In this document: in pieces, positions 1 to 8,055 of the stretch
How the letters are laid out: every line of letters begins with the position of its first letter
Position numbering within the stretch: position 1 is the stretch's first letter
Origin: DATELY01 sp035276085
GTDB lineage: Bacteria; Pseudomonadota; Gammaproteobacteria; Steroidobacterales; Steroidobacteraceae
NCBI GenBank assembly: GCA_035276085.1
Contig: DATELY010000031.1
Location: forward strand, 1-46,816
Length of the DNA: 46,816 nucleotides
Direction of reading: 5' to 3'
Translations under genes and position numbers: made by a program
Notes under the pieces: generated by a model
Databases searched by the model: none
What the model saw: only the letters and a program-made list of their open reading frames with translations
What the model was told of the DNA's origin: nothing

Positions 1-52
1 GCCGAAACTCGACGTTGGGTTCGGAGAGGAAGACGTGGGCCAGCCAGTTCAT
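1..52 (-). CDS. Partial second acpH-like gene (5' end only)
   Basis: Reading leftwards from an ATG at 52-50, 17 codons give MNWLAHVFLSEPNVEFR, identical to the start of the plus-strand acpH at 275. The reading frame is open to the window edge. Because it lies in the left arm of the inverted repeat, it is either a second, divergent acpH copy or a duplicated fragment. Only the first 17 residues can be seen, so whether the gene is complete cannot be judged. Confidence 0.45.
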   Translation of the reverse strand, partial: MNWLAHVFLSEPNVEFR

Positions 53-326
53 GTCGACGCTGGTAACAGGGGCAGGAGTGGATCGCAAGCGGCGTGTTGG
101 TTGGGTGCCGTTGGTTGCCCCCACCCCAACCCTCCCCCGCTGCGCAGGGGAGGGGGCACGAACGGCGCACCAAGATTCTGACTCCCTCCCCTGCGCAGCG
201 GGGGAGGGTTGGGGTGGGGGCAACCAATCGCACACCGCTTGCGATCCACTCCCGCCCCTGTTACCAGCGTCGACATGAACTGGCTGGCCCACGTCTTCCT
301 CTCCGAACCCAACGTCGAGTTTCGGC
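1..326. repeat. Large inverted repeat around the acpH 5' end
   Basis: Positions 1-96 are the reverse complement of about 231-326 with only two mismatches. Positions 113-154 and 184-225 form a perfect 42-bp inner stem around a loop of about 29 nt. The two stem sections are out of register by 11 nt because the left arm has extra bases near 95-112. The inner stem is a REP-like GC-rich element also seen elsewhere in the window; the outer stem contains the start of acpH and its upstream region. The repeat reaches the window edge, so its full length is unknown. It is either a genuine inverted duplication or an assembly fold-back. Confidence 0.9.
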
Positions 327-889
327 TCGGGAACCTGCTCAGCGACATCGTGCGCGGGGAGGATCGTGCAGCCGTCGGTGCGGAATTCCTGCGCGGGGCG
401 CAGCGACACCACGCGATCGATGCGTTCACGGACTCGCATCCCGTCGTGAGGCGCAGTCGCGGACGCATCGTGAGTGTGCCGCGCCGGTTCGGCGGCGTGC
501 TGGTCGATATCTTCTACGACCATCTGCTCGCGTCGACGTGGGAGCGCTATGCGGCCGTGCCGCTCACGACCTTCACCGCAGCGTTCTACGCCGATGCACG
601 CGCCAGCTCCGTGGTTCTGCCACCCCCTGCACAGCTCGCGCTCGACCGGATCGTGCGTTACGACCTGCTCAGCTCATATCGCGAGATGGCGGGCGTGAGG
701 CAAGCGCTGCGCGGTGTGTCGATGCGACTTGCGCAACGCTGGCAGCGCGAGTTTGCATTGGAAGCGGGCGTAGCCGATCTCGTCGCGCATCACGACGCGT
801 TCGAGCATGACTTCGCGGAGTTCTTCCCTGAGCTCCGCGCGCATGTCGATTCCCTCGGTTGCTGTCGCCGTGGCCCGTCGTTCGAGTGA
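275..889 (+). CDS. acpH: Acyl carrier protein phosphodiesterase (AcpH/DUF479)
   Basis: AcpH removes the 4'-phosphopantetheine group from holo-ACP, giving apo-ACP, in the cytoplasm. The 204-residue product is close to the usual length of about 190-200. It starts with the family signature MNWLAHVFLS and continues with GNLLSDIVRG, HHAIDAFTDSHP and GGVLVDIFYDHLLA, which carry the conserved His and Asp residues of this HD-like metal-dependent family. The start is the ATG at 275; an earlier in-frame start at 209 would translate the REP-like repeat and is unlikely. The region around the start is duplicated in inverted orientation at the left edge. The following gene is on the same strand 79 bp away. 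Confidence 0.9.
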   Translation: MNWLAHVFLSEPNVEFRLGNLLSDIVRGEDRAAVGAEFLRGAQRHHAIDAFTDSHPVVRRSRGRIVSVPRRFGGVLVDIFYDHLLASTWERYAAVPLTTFTAAFYADARASSVVLPPPAQLALDRIVRYDLLSSYREMAGVRQALRGVSMRLAQRWQREFALEAGVADLVAHHDAFEHDFAEFFPELRAHVDSLGCCRRGPSFE

Positions 890-968
890 TCGCCACCGGT
901 CGCGTATCGAGAGCGCGAGCAACCCGTGTACTCTCGCGGACCGCATTACCCATGGCACGTGCCGGATC

Positions 969-1559
969 ATGCCCAGACAACGCCGCAGCAAGTCGCTCGA
1001 AAAAGTGGCCCGCAGCATCAAAGACAGCGACGCATTCGTCGAGCACGTCTTTGGGATTGCCGCCCGCTACCGATCTCACTACGAACTGGAGACCGGATCC
1101 CGGGGGCGGGAGATCCGGCAGGCAATCAAACTGTTCGAAAAGCACGCGGCCGCGCTGGGCGCGTGGCTGCACAGAGCACAGAAGAGCTCGACGGCCGAGC
1201 ACGAGGCACTCGGCGTGTTGAGCTCGGCTCTGCATGGCTCGGCTGCGGCGGTCCGACCTCAGGCGATCGCAACCGAACTGTGGCTGCACAGCGCAGCGGG
1301 TGCGAGCGAGCGTGCGTTGACGACACTCAAGCGCAGCCCGCTACAGAGCGCGCCGCGCGCTGCTGCCGAAGCGTTACGTGCAACCTTCGAGCACCACGGC
1401 TTGAAGATGTCGTATCGGACCCAGCCTGAAAATCCCGGCGACGTCATTCGTTTGTTCTGTGCCCTTGCCAAGGACTCAGGCGATGCCGACATGACGGCGA
1501 CAACCGCGAGGCAATGGCTGAAGGTGGGAACCGCCGCCGTGTCAGGCAAACTGGCTTGA
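969..1559 (+). CDS. Hypothetical protein, basic and alpha-helical
   Basis: I do not recognise this 196-residue protein. It begins MPRQRRSKSLEK, is rich in Ala, Arg, Lys and Leu, looks largely helical, and shows no signal peptide or membrane segment. It is probably soluble and cytoplasmic. The ATG at 969 is preferred because upstream in-frame codons overlap the end of acpH in a low-quality frame. Its 3' end overlaps the likely start of the EamA transporter gene, which suggests the two are translationally coupled. Confidence 0.6.
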   Translation: MPRQRRSKSLEKVARSIKDSDAFVEHVFGIAARYRSHYELETGSRGREIRQAIKLFEKHAAALGAWLHRAQKSSTAEHEALGVLSSALHGSAAAVRPQAIATELWLHSAAGASERALTTLKRSPLQSAPRAAAEALRATFEHHGLKMSYRTQPENPGDVIRLFCALAKDSGDADMTATTARQWLKVGTAAVSGKLA

Positions 1560-2488
1560 GTTCCTGCGATCGTCGCGAGCCTTTCTTGTCGACCACTGTT
1601 GCTGAAGCTCGTCGTCCGGTACGCACTGGCGTACTCCTCGCCGCCGCTGGCGCCGTCGGTTTCGCCGGCAAGGCCGTCATCGTCAAGCTGGCGTATCGCC
1701 ATGGCGTGGATGCGATCACGCTGTTGATGTATCGCATGCTGTTCTCGCTGCCGCTGTTCCTGGTCGCCGCATGGTGGTCCGGGCGCGGCAAGCCGCGGTT
1801 ATCGGCGCACGATTGGCGTGTACTGTTCGCCCTCGCCTTTACCGGCTATTACCTCGCGAGCGTGCTCGACTTCCTCGGCCTCGAGTACATCAACGCGAGC
1901 CTCGAACGACTGTTGCTGTATCTGACGCCCACCGTCGTGCTCGTCTACAGCGTCATCGTTTCCAAAACGCAGGTGCATGCGCGACAGTGGCTGGCGTTGG
2001 CAGTGAGCTACGCGGGCGTGCTGCTCGTGTTCGGGCATGACTTGCAAGTGAGCGGCAGCCACATTGCGCTCGGCGCGTCGTTGGTGTTCGGCAGTGTGAT
2101 CAGTTACTCGATCTACCTGATCTACAGCGGTGAGGCAGTGAAGCGCCTGGGAGCACTCCGTATCACCGGCGTTGCGACGAGCCTCGCGAGCGTGCTGTGC
2201 ATCGCTCAGTTCTTGCTGCTGCGTCCGCTCAGCGCTGCGGCCGTCGCGCCTCAGGTGATCTGGCTTTCGCTGCTCAATGCGACGCTCTGCACCTTCCTCC
2301 CCGTGCTGCTCGTCATGCTGGCCCTCGAACGGGTCGGCGCCGGCATCACCACGCAAGTGGGCATGATCGGCCCGGTCGCCACCATCGGGCTCAGCGTCAT
2401 TTTCCTCGGCGAGCGCTTCAACGTCTGGATGGCCGCGGGTACGGCGCTCGTACTCCTCGGGATCTGGCTGCTGCCGCGACGGCGCTGA
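1514..2488 (+). CDS. EamA/DMT-family inner-membrane exporter
   Basis: The product (324 residues from the ATG at 1514) has about ten hydrophobic segments in two similar halves, as in the drug/metabolite transporter superfamily (EamA/RhaT). The first helix begins near VRTGVLLAAAGAVGF and the last segment runs to the C-terminal LPRRR, a positive-inside tail. Characterised relatives export amino acids and cysteine-pathway metabolites such as O-acetylserine; the substrate here is unknown. The start is uncertain: the ATG at 1514 overlaps the upstream gene by 46 nt, and TTG codons at 1556 and 1586 are alternatives, the former overlapping the upstream stop codon. A cysteine synthase fusion gene lies 2 kb downstream, so export of a related compound is an attractive inference. 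Confidence 0.85.
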   Translation: MAEGGNRRRVRQTGLSSCDRREPFLSTTVAEARRPVRTGVLLAAAGAVGFAGKAVIVKLAYRHGVDAITLLMYRMLFSLPLFLVAAWWSGRGKPRLSAHDWRVLFALAFTGYYLASVLDFLGLEYINASLERLLLYLTPTVVLVYSVIVSKTQVHARQWLALAVSYAGVLLVFGHDLQVSGSHIALGASLVFGSVISYSIYLIYSGEAVKRLGALRITGVATSLASVLCIAQFLLLRPLSAAAVAPQVIWLSLLNATLCTFLPVLLVMLALERVGAGITTQVGMIGPVATIGLSVIFLGERFNVWMAAGTALVLLGIWLLPRRR

Positions 2489-2514
2489 CCCCAGCGCTGT
2501 CACGGCGTAGGAAC

Positions 2515-2535
2515 AAACGTACGAAACGTACGTTT
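2515..2535. promoter_or_regulatory. Perfect dyad, candidate operator upstream of the AsnB-like gene
   Basis: Two perfect 9-bp arms, AAACGTACG at 2515-2523 and CGTACGTTT at 2527-2535, flank the central AAA. The site lies 27 bp after the EamA stop and 80 bp before the AsnB-like start. Its size and symmetry resemble TetR-type operators. It could instead be a short hairpin ending the upstream transcript, but it lacks a real T tract. Confidence 0.5.
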
Positions 2536-2615
2536 ATCGACTGCGACCGGACGCGAGTGGCGCCCACAACGACAGTCCGCCGCGGTCGCGCATCAACCTC
2601 CGCGAGGACTTGCGC

Positions 2616-4424
2616 ATGAGCGCCATCTTTGGCGTCGTAGGGGCGGCTACGCCCGCAGAATTGATGGAGATGAGTCGCCGCCTGGGCCATCGCGGTCCGC
2701 AGTCCGCGTGGCATGAAGTCGCCCCGGGCGTATTCCTCGGTCAACTGAGTCCCTCAGGGCGCGCCATCGCTTGCGCCCGCGAGCTGGCCATCGTCGTGGA
2801 CGGCTCGCACGCCCTGGACTACGGCTCCCCGGATTGCGTGGCTGACTCCTTCGCCACGAGCCGCGATGCCTGCGATCTGGACCGCCTCAAGACGCCGTTC
2901 ACGCTGGCTGCCTGGGATGAGCGGATGCAGTGTCTCTGGCTGGCACGCGACTTCCTCGGTCTCAAACCCCTGCATTACTGCCGTTTGCCCGGCGGCGGCG
3001 TTGCGTTCGCGACGGAATACAAAGCACTACTGGCATTGCATGCAGTGCCGGCCGTCGCGGACTTGGATGCATTGCAATTCATGCAGATCTACAAGGCCGT
3101 GCCGCCGGGCAAAACCCTGCTGCGTGGTATCGAGCCTGTGCCGCCGGGTTGTGTCATGCAACTGGACCGCTCGGGCGAAGTGCAATTGATCGACCACATG
3201 CCGCCGATCGCGCTCGATGTGCGGCCGATCAGCGAAGCCGCCGCGTGCGCCGAGCTCTTGCAGCGCCTGCACGCAGCGACTGCACCGATGGTCGCCGGCC
3301 GCAGCTCGATCGGACTCGCATTGAGCGGCGGCATCGACTCGCTCAGCACCGCATTCCTGGCGCGATCGTGTGCTCCGCAAGCTGAGTTCACGGCCTTCAC
3401 GGCGGGGCATGGACCCGATGATCCGGAGGTGGTGACGGCGCGCAGAGCGATGGAGCACCTCAAAGGCTCGCATCAGATGCTCGTCGTCTCGAACGAGGAA
3501 TTGAGCGCCCAACTGCCGCTCGCGGTGTGGCACCTGGAAAATCCCATCGGGCGCAGCGAAACCTTCCAGTTCCTCAGCGTAGGCCGCATGGCGCGAAAGG
3601 CCGGATTCGATTTTCTATTGAGCGGGATGGGCGCAGACCTGCTGTTCGGCGGCATGCCACGGCACAAAGTGCTGTGGATGGCAGAAGCGATGCCGTTCCT
3701 CGCGCAGGACCTGCTCGCTTTCTTCGGCGCCACGCAAACCGGCCGCCTGCCCGACCGGCCGCTCGCGCGCGCGATGACCCACTTGTACTACCGCGGCCGC
3801 TTGCCCGAGGTACCGAGCGTCTTCGACGCCCAGTTCATGACCGATCCCGACCTCATCGCCGAGCCGGGCCCCGAGTTCATCAATCGCTGTCTCATGCTCG
3901 ACGGCCAGGAACCGACGAGCCGCACGCTCGCGCGCATCGAACGGCCATTGCAGGCCTTCGGCGTCGAGTACGGTTCGCCCTATCTCGACAAATCGATCAT
4001 CCAGTTCGCGTTCACGCTGCCGAGCCGTCTCAAGATCCGGCGTGGCAAGCAGAAATACATCCTGCGGCAGGCGATGCGCCCGTTGATGAGCGACGACCTG
4101 CGCAACGTGCCGAAGGACCTGATGCGCATGAGTCAGAACGGCGCCTTCGCACACACGCTGCAGCAGCTCGCCGACCGCTATCTGAATCGCGAGCGCGTGC
4201 TCGCTCGCGGGTTCTTCGATCTCGCACAAGTGGATGCCGTACGCAGCGCGTGCCGCGGCGCCTATCACCCTGAGACCGCCATGCGACTGTGGACGCTGAT
4301 CGTCTCCGAGCTGTGGGCCGAGATCTACATCGATGGTCGTGGGCGCCATCCCTTCGTTGGCGCGGAACCGCCGGCGATCCCCGAACGCGCGACGGAGCGG
4401 GCCGAATCCAGCGCCCCGCGCTGA
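2616..4424 (+). CDS. Asparagine-synthetase-like amide ligase with inactive glutaminase domain
   Basis: This 602-residue protein has the two-domain plan of class II glutamine amidotransferase/asparagine synthetases. The N-terminal Ntn domain (about 1-200) keeps LGHRGPQS (24-30), ARDFLGLKPLHY and FATEYKALL, but begins MSAIFGV: the nucleophilic Cys after Met is Ser, and the glutamine-binding NGE motif reads DGS (62-64). The synthetase domain has the ATP pyrophosphatase loop SGGIDS (237-242) and GKQKYILR (477-484), but the usual SGEGADELFGG reads SGMGADLLFGG (336-346), so the catalytic Glu is Met338. Loss of both features is known in beta-lactam synthetase-type ligases. It probably activates a carboxylate by adenylation and forms an amide without glutamine; the substrate is unknown. 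The start is the ATG at 2616, 7 nt after GAGGA. Confidence 0.85.
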   Translation: MSAIFGVVGAATPAELMEMSRRLGHRGPQSAWHEVAPGVFLGQLSPSGRAIACARELAIVVDGSHALDYGSPDCVADSFATSRDACDLDRLKTPFTLAAWDERMQCLWLARDFLGLKPLHYCRLPGGGVAFATEYKALLALHAVPAVADLDALQFMQIYKAVPPGKTLLRGIEPVPPGCVMQLDRSGEVQLIDHMPPIALDVRPISEAAACAELLQRLHAATAPMVAGRSSIGLALSGGIDSLSTAFLARSCAPQAEFTAFTAGHGPDDPEVVTARRAMEHLKGSHQMLVVSNEELSAQLPLAVWHLENPIGRSETFQFLSVGRMARKAGFDFLLSGMGADLLFGGMPRHKVLWMAEAMPFLAQDLLAFFGATQTGRLPDRPLARAMTHLYYRGRLPEVPSVFDAQFMTDPDLIAEPGPEFINRCLMLDGQEPTSRTLARIERPLQAFGVEYGSPYLDKSIIQFAFTLPSRLKIRRGKQKYILRQAMRPLMSDDLRNVPKDLMRMSQNGAFAHTLQQLADRYLNRERVLARGFFDLAQVDAVRSACRGAYHPETAMRLWTLIVSELWAEIYIDGRGRHPFVGAEPPAIPERATERAESSAPR

Positions 4425-4437
4425 TTGCACCGGGCGT

Positions 4438-4545
4438 TCCTCCGCCCCGAAAGCGGCGGAGGGGCGGGATGGGGGCGCTTCGTTTGCTGCTGTGGGCAAG
4501 TTTGCCCCCACCCTGTCCCTCCCCCGCTCCGCAAGGGAGGGGACG
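4438..4545. repeat. REP-like GC-rich hairpins
   Basis: The gap between the AsnB-like and cysteine synthase genes holds two GC-rich inverted units, one near 4438-4480 and one near 4497-4545. They belong to the dispersed CCCCCACCC...CCCTCCC family also found at 113-225, 13682-13720, 25049-25075 and 27490-27765. No gene is visible here. The element could end or attenuate transcription between the two genes. Confidence 0.65.
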
Positions 4546-4642
4546 CTCATCCACGCTTTTTTCACGAGCTTCGGCAGCCCGTTGAGCTCGGGCCGCAGCC
4601 AGGCGCAAGATCGAAGCCACCCCCGTGGCGCGCGCCATTCCA

Positions 4643-6130
4643 ATGCCCACTCTCTACAACAGCATCCTCGAAACCATCGGCGACACCCCGATCGTGCGCA
4701 TCAACGCGCTCGCGCCGGGTCACGTGTCGTTGTATGCGAAGCTCGAGGCGTTCAATCCGATGGGCTCGGTCAAGGATCGCCTCGCGTTGGGTGTGATCGA
4801 GGACGCCGAGTTCACGGGCAAGCTCAAGCCCGGGCAGACGGTGATCGAGGCGACGAGCGGCAACACCGGCATCGGCCTGGCCATGGTGTGTGCGCAGAAG
4901 GGATATCCGCTGGTCGTCGTGATGGGCGAGAACTTCAGTGTCGAGCGGCGCCGGCTGATGCGCTTCCTCGGCGCCAAGGTCGTGCTCACGCCGGCCGCAT
5001 CGAAGGGCAGTGGCATGCTGGCCAAGGCAACCGAGCTCGCTCAGACACACGGCTGGTTCCTTGCGCGTCAGTTCGAGAACGAAGCGAACGCCGATATGCA
5101 CTCGCGCACCACGGCACCGGAGATTCTCGCGGCATTTGCCGGCAAACGGCTCGACTACTTCGTGACGGGCTTCGGCACCGGCGGCACGTTGAAGGGCGTT
5201 GCACGCGTGCTGCGTGAACGCAGCCCCCACACCCGGATCATCGTGTGCGAGCCGGATAACTCGCAGGTGCTCGGCAGCGGCATCCCGCAACCGCGCCATG
5301 CGGATGGCGCGCCCGCGAGCAGTCATCCGACCTTCCGTCCGCATCTCATGCAAGGCTGGAGTCCCGACTTCATTCCCAAGCTGACCGAGGATGCGGTGAC
5401 AGCCGGCTCGATCGATCGGGTCATTCCCGTGAACGGTGGCGACGCCCTGCGCCTGGCACGCGAGCTCGCGCTGAAGGAAGGCATCTTCTGCGGCATCACC
5501 TCGGGTGCCACGTTCGCAGCGGCTCTGCAGATCTGCGCTGACGCTCCGCCGGGCAGCACGATCCTGTGCATGCTTCCCGATACGGGCGAGCGCTACCTGA
5601 GCACGCCGCTCTTCAATGACATCGCCCCGGAAATGAATGCAGAGGAGTGGGCGATTTCGAAATCGACTCCGAGCTTCCGCTTCGACGTGACGCCGACTGC
5701 AGCGCCGGGCCCCGCGACGACTCCGGCGATCGTCCTGCCCGAAGCAGCGGAGTTCGTCGAGCGTACGGTCAAGGATCGCGAACGACCTGTCGTGATGTTT
5801 GCATTGGAGTGGTGCGAGTTCTGTTGGGCCGCGCGCAAGCTGTTCACGCGGTTCGGCATCGCCTTTCGCTCCGTCGACCTCGATTCAGTCGAATACCAGC
5901 GCGATGACCGTGGCGGGAAGATCCGCGCGGCACTGGCGGCGAAGACATCGATGACGACGATTCCGCAGATCTTCGTCGGCGGTGAGTTCATTGGTGGCTG
6001 CGCGGACTTGTTGGAGGCCTGTAAGAGCGGGCGACTGCAGCTGCTGTTGGACCAGAGTCATGTCGAGTGGGATCGGAGTGTCCAGGTGGATCCATTCAGT
6101 TTTCTGCCGGGGTGGATACAGCCGCGGTGA
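4643..6130 (+). CDS. Cysteine synthase fused to a C-terminal glutaredoxin
   Basis: Residues 1 to about 335 are a CysK/CysM-type O-acetylserine sulfhydrylase: ETIGDTPIVRI at the start, PLP lysine K44 in NPMGSVKDR, the substrate loop TSGNTG (71-76) and the phosphate-binding GTGGT (178-182). After a Pro/Ala-rich linker (about 340-370), residues 375-470 are a glutaredoxin with a CEFC active site (391-394), the cis-Pro segment TIPQIFVGG (439-447) and GGCADLLEAC. The expected reaction is cysteine formation from O-acetylserine and a sulfur donor. The fused redox domain could reduce or deliver the sulfur source, for example a thiolate or sulfocysteine-type product; this is inference. The ATG at 4643 gives the family N-terminus; a GTG at 4625 would add six residues. 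It follows the AsnB-like gene on the same strand. Confidence 0.92.
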   Translation: MPTLYNSILETIGDTPIVRINALAPGHVSLYAKLEAFNPMGSVKDRLALGVIEDAEFTGKLKPGQTVIEATSGNTGIGLAMVCAQKGYPLVVVMGENFSVERRRLMRFLGAKVVLTPAASKGSGMLAKATELAQTHGWFLARQFENEANADMHSRTTAPEILAAFAGKRLDYFVTGFGTGGTLKGVARVLRERSPHTRIIVCEPDNSQVLGSGIPQPRHADGAPASSHPTFRPHLMQGWSPDFIPKLTEDAVTAGSIDRVIPVNGGDALRLARELALKEGIFCGITSGATFAAALQICADAPPGSTILCMLPDTGERYLSTPLFNDIAPEMNAEEWAISKSTPSFRFDVTPTAAPGPATTPAIVLPEAAEFVERTVKDRERPVVMFALEWCEFCWAARKLFTRFGIAFRSVDLDSVEYQRDDRGGKIRAALAAKTSMTTIPQIFVGGEFIGGCADLLEACKSGRLQLLLDQSHVEWDRSVQVDPFSFLPGWIQPR

Positions 6131-6157
6131 GTGGGTTGCCCCCACCCCGCGCCCACA

Positions 6158-7036
6158 TCACTCCGTTGTCACCTGCACCTCCACCCTCATCGACACGAAC
6201 GCATCGGTCGGTCCCGTGAAGCTGCCATTGAGTGGGATCGCCTGGGCGGGGTCGCGAGTCACGGCCACACGAATCAAATTGCGTCCGCCGATCTGAGCAT
6301 TGGTGGGATCGATCTCGACCCAGCCGGCGCCCGGCAAGAACACCTGCAACCATGCATGCGTGGCGCCGTCACCGAGCAGACCGCTGCGTGCGCCAATCAA
6401 CTTTTCATCGTAGAGATAGCCCGAGACGAAGCGCGCGGCGAGACCGAGACTGCGCACCGCTTCCATCATGAACAGCACGAGGTCACGGCAGCTGCCCGTG
6501 CCGAGCTCGAGGGTCTCGAGCGGCGATTGCGTACCCTCGGCATTGCGTGCTGCGTAGGTGAACTGCTGTTTGATGTCGCTGGTCATGCTGGTCAGCACCT
6601 CGAGTGTGCTGCCGGTCGGGGACTTTTCGACCTGCGCCTTCGCCCAGGCGTCGATCTTGTGGGCGGGATCGGGGTAATGCCTCTCTTTCGTGTGACCCAG
6701 GTCGAGTGCATCGTCGGCGGAATAGCTGAACGGAAACGTCTGCGCGTAGGCTTCGATCCCGATTTCCTTCTCGGCTGCAGGAAAATGCTCCGCTCGAAAG
6801 GACGACTCGAACGTGAGCGCGGCAGAGGCGCCTTGGAATGTCGCGATGACGATCGAGTTGCCGAACACATCGTGCATCCAGCGCAGTGCACTGGCCGGCG
6901 GATCGATGACGAGCGCAGTGTCGATCAGCCGCAGGTCATGACTATCGCGTGGCCGTGACATCAGCCGATGCTCCCCGAACTCGACGGGTTGCTTGTATGA
7001 GTACGCCGTCTTGTGCCGGACGTGGAGGATCGTCAT
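6158..7036 (-). CDS. Transglutaminase-like protease-fold protein
   Basis: The 292-residue protein has a bacterial transglutaminase N-terminal beta domain (about 1-90, beginning MTILHVRHKTAYSY) followed by a transglutaminase core. The catalytic triad is visible: Cys183 in GTGSCRDLV, His227 in ATHAWLQ and Asp243 in EIDPTN. Members hydrolyse or cross-link amides, and most bacterial ones have unknown substrates. There is no signal peptide, so it is probably cytoplasmic. The gene converges on the cysteine synthase fusion, with 27 bp between the stops, in a short GC-rich spacer. It is too long and has the wrong domain order for a lasso-peptide B protein. Confidence 0.9.
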   Translation of the reverse strand: MTILHVRHKTAYSYKQPVEFGEHRLMSRPRDSHDLRLIDTALVIDPPASALRWMHDVFGNSIVIATFQGASAALTFESSFRAEHFPAAEKEIGIEAYAQTFPFSYSADDALDLGHTKERHYPDPAHKIDAWAKAQVEKSPTGSTLEVLTSMTSDIKQQFTYAARNAEGTQSPLETLELGTGSCRDLVLFMMEAVRSLGLAARFVSGYLYDEKLIGARSGLLGDGATHAWLQVFLPGAGWVEIDPTNAQIGGRNLIRVAVTRDPAQAIPLNGSFTGPTDAFVSMRVEVQVTTE

Positions 7037-7097
7037 GAGGACTGCAGGCGCAACGAAGGGGCCTGCAGAACTCGGGGTGCGTACGCGGAGTTCCTGG

Positions 7098-7964
7098 TCA
7101 GCGCACGCTTGCCAGCGCCGCCCCGATGAGCTTCTCGCTCACGTCCCACAGCCTGCGCGCACTGATCTCGTTGCTTGCGGCGCGACTCGTGCGTGCCGCG
7201 TGGCGCTTCACATAGTAGCCGCCCGTTTTGCCCTCCATCTCCGGCGCAGTCGCAAGCCACACGACGGTATCCGCGCCTTGTTCGGCAGTCAGACTGAATG
7301 GCCTGGCGAGTTTGTAGAGCAGAGCTGTCCAGCGATCTCCATGCCGTTCGAAGTTGGACGACACCAGACCGGGGTGCATTGCATTCACGGTGATCCGCTC
7401 GTTGCTCACGCGTCGTGCCAGCTCACGCGTGAACAGTACATTTGCCAGCTTGCTTTGCGCATAGGCAGTGGTGGTCGTGAACTTGCGGCGCAGCTGCAAG
7501 TCGTCCCATTGCATGTCGCGCACGAACTTGTGGGCCGCCGAGCTCACGTTGACGATGCGTGCGCCCTGCGCCACCCGCAGCAACGGCAGGAGTCGACGGG
7601 TGAGCAGGAATGGCCCGAGATGATTGCCAGCGAACAAGGACTCGAAGCCATCGCTCGTTTCGCGACGCTGATCGCAGATGCCGCCGGCATTGTTGACGAG
7701 CACATGCACGCGGCTCGTGAGTGCGGCGATTTCCTGAGCGACGCGTTCCACCTGTTTGATCGATTCGAAATCCGCAAGGAGTCCGTCGATACGGGCGCCG
7801 GGAAACTCCGAGCGGATCTCGTGCAGCGTTCGATTCAGACGTTCGCGCGTGCGCCCGAGCGCGATGACGTGCCAGCCTCGAGCCACGAGCGCACGCGCCG
7901 TCGCTGCACCGATCCCGCTGCTGCCGCCGGTGACGACGGCAATTTTCGATTGCTCTGCAGGCAA
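7098..7964 (-). CDS. Short-chain dehydrogenase/reductase
   Basis: This is a classical SDR oxidoreductase of 288 residues. The cofactor-binding motif is TGGSSGIG (12-19), followed by NNAG (91-94), catalytic Ser141/142, and YAQSK giving Tyr168 and Lys172. The insert and C-terminal part resemble retinol dehydrogenase-like SDRs, which reduce aldehydes or ketones with NADPH. The start appears to be a TTG at 7964; no in-frame ATG occurs before residue 151, and an AGG lies just upstream. It is 61 bp upstream of the transglutaminase gene on the same strand and may share its transcript. Confidence 0.88.
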   Translation of the reverse strand: MPAEQSKIAVVTGGSSGIGAATARALVARGWHVIALGRTRERLNRTLHEIRSEFPGARIDGLLADFESIKQVERVAQEIAALTSRVHVLVNNAGGICDQRRETSDGFESLFAGNHLGPFLLTRRLLPLLRVAQGARIVNVSSAAHKFVRDMQWDDLQLRRKFTTTTAYAQSKLANVLFTRELARRVSNERITVNAMHPGLVSSNFERHGDRWTALLYKLARPFSLTAEQGADTVVWLATAPEMEGKTGGYYVKRHAARTSRAASNEISARRLWDVSEKLIGAALASVR

Positions 7965-8055
7965 GCACCTAACCCGTGCCGCTCATCGGCTTTCGAATAG
8001 AAGACCTGATTATGGCGGTACGGAGTCTCTGTGAGGTAGTGATGCGTGCCTAGTT

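Noticed and set aside
2616..7036. Possible lasso-peptide cluster (AsnB-like ligase plus transglutaminase-like gene)
   Set aside because: Lasso cyclases do resemble AsnB and B proteins contain a transglutaminase fold, but here the transglutaminase is a 292-residue family with an N-terminal beta domain on the opposite strand, and no short precursor gene or RRE protein is visible. The ligase also has a full-length glutaminase-like domain.
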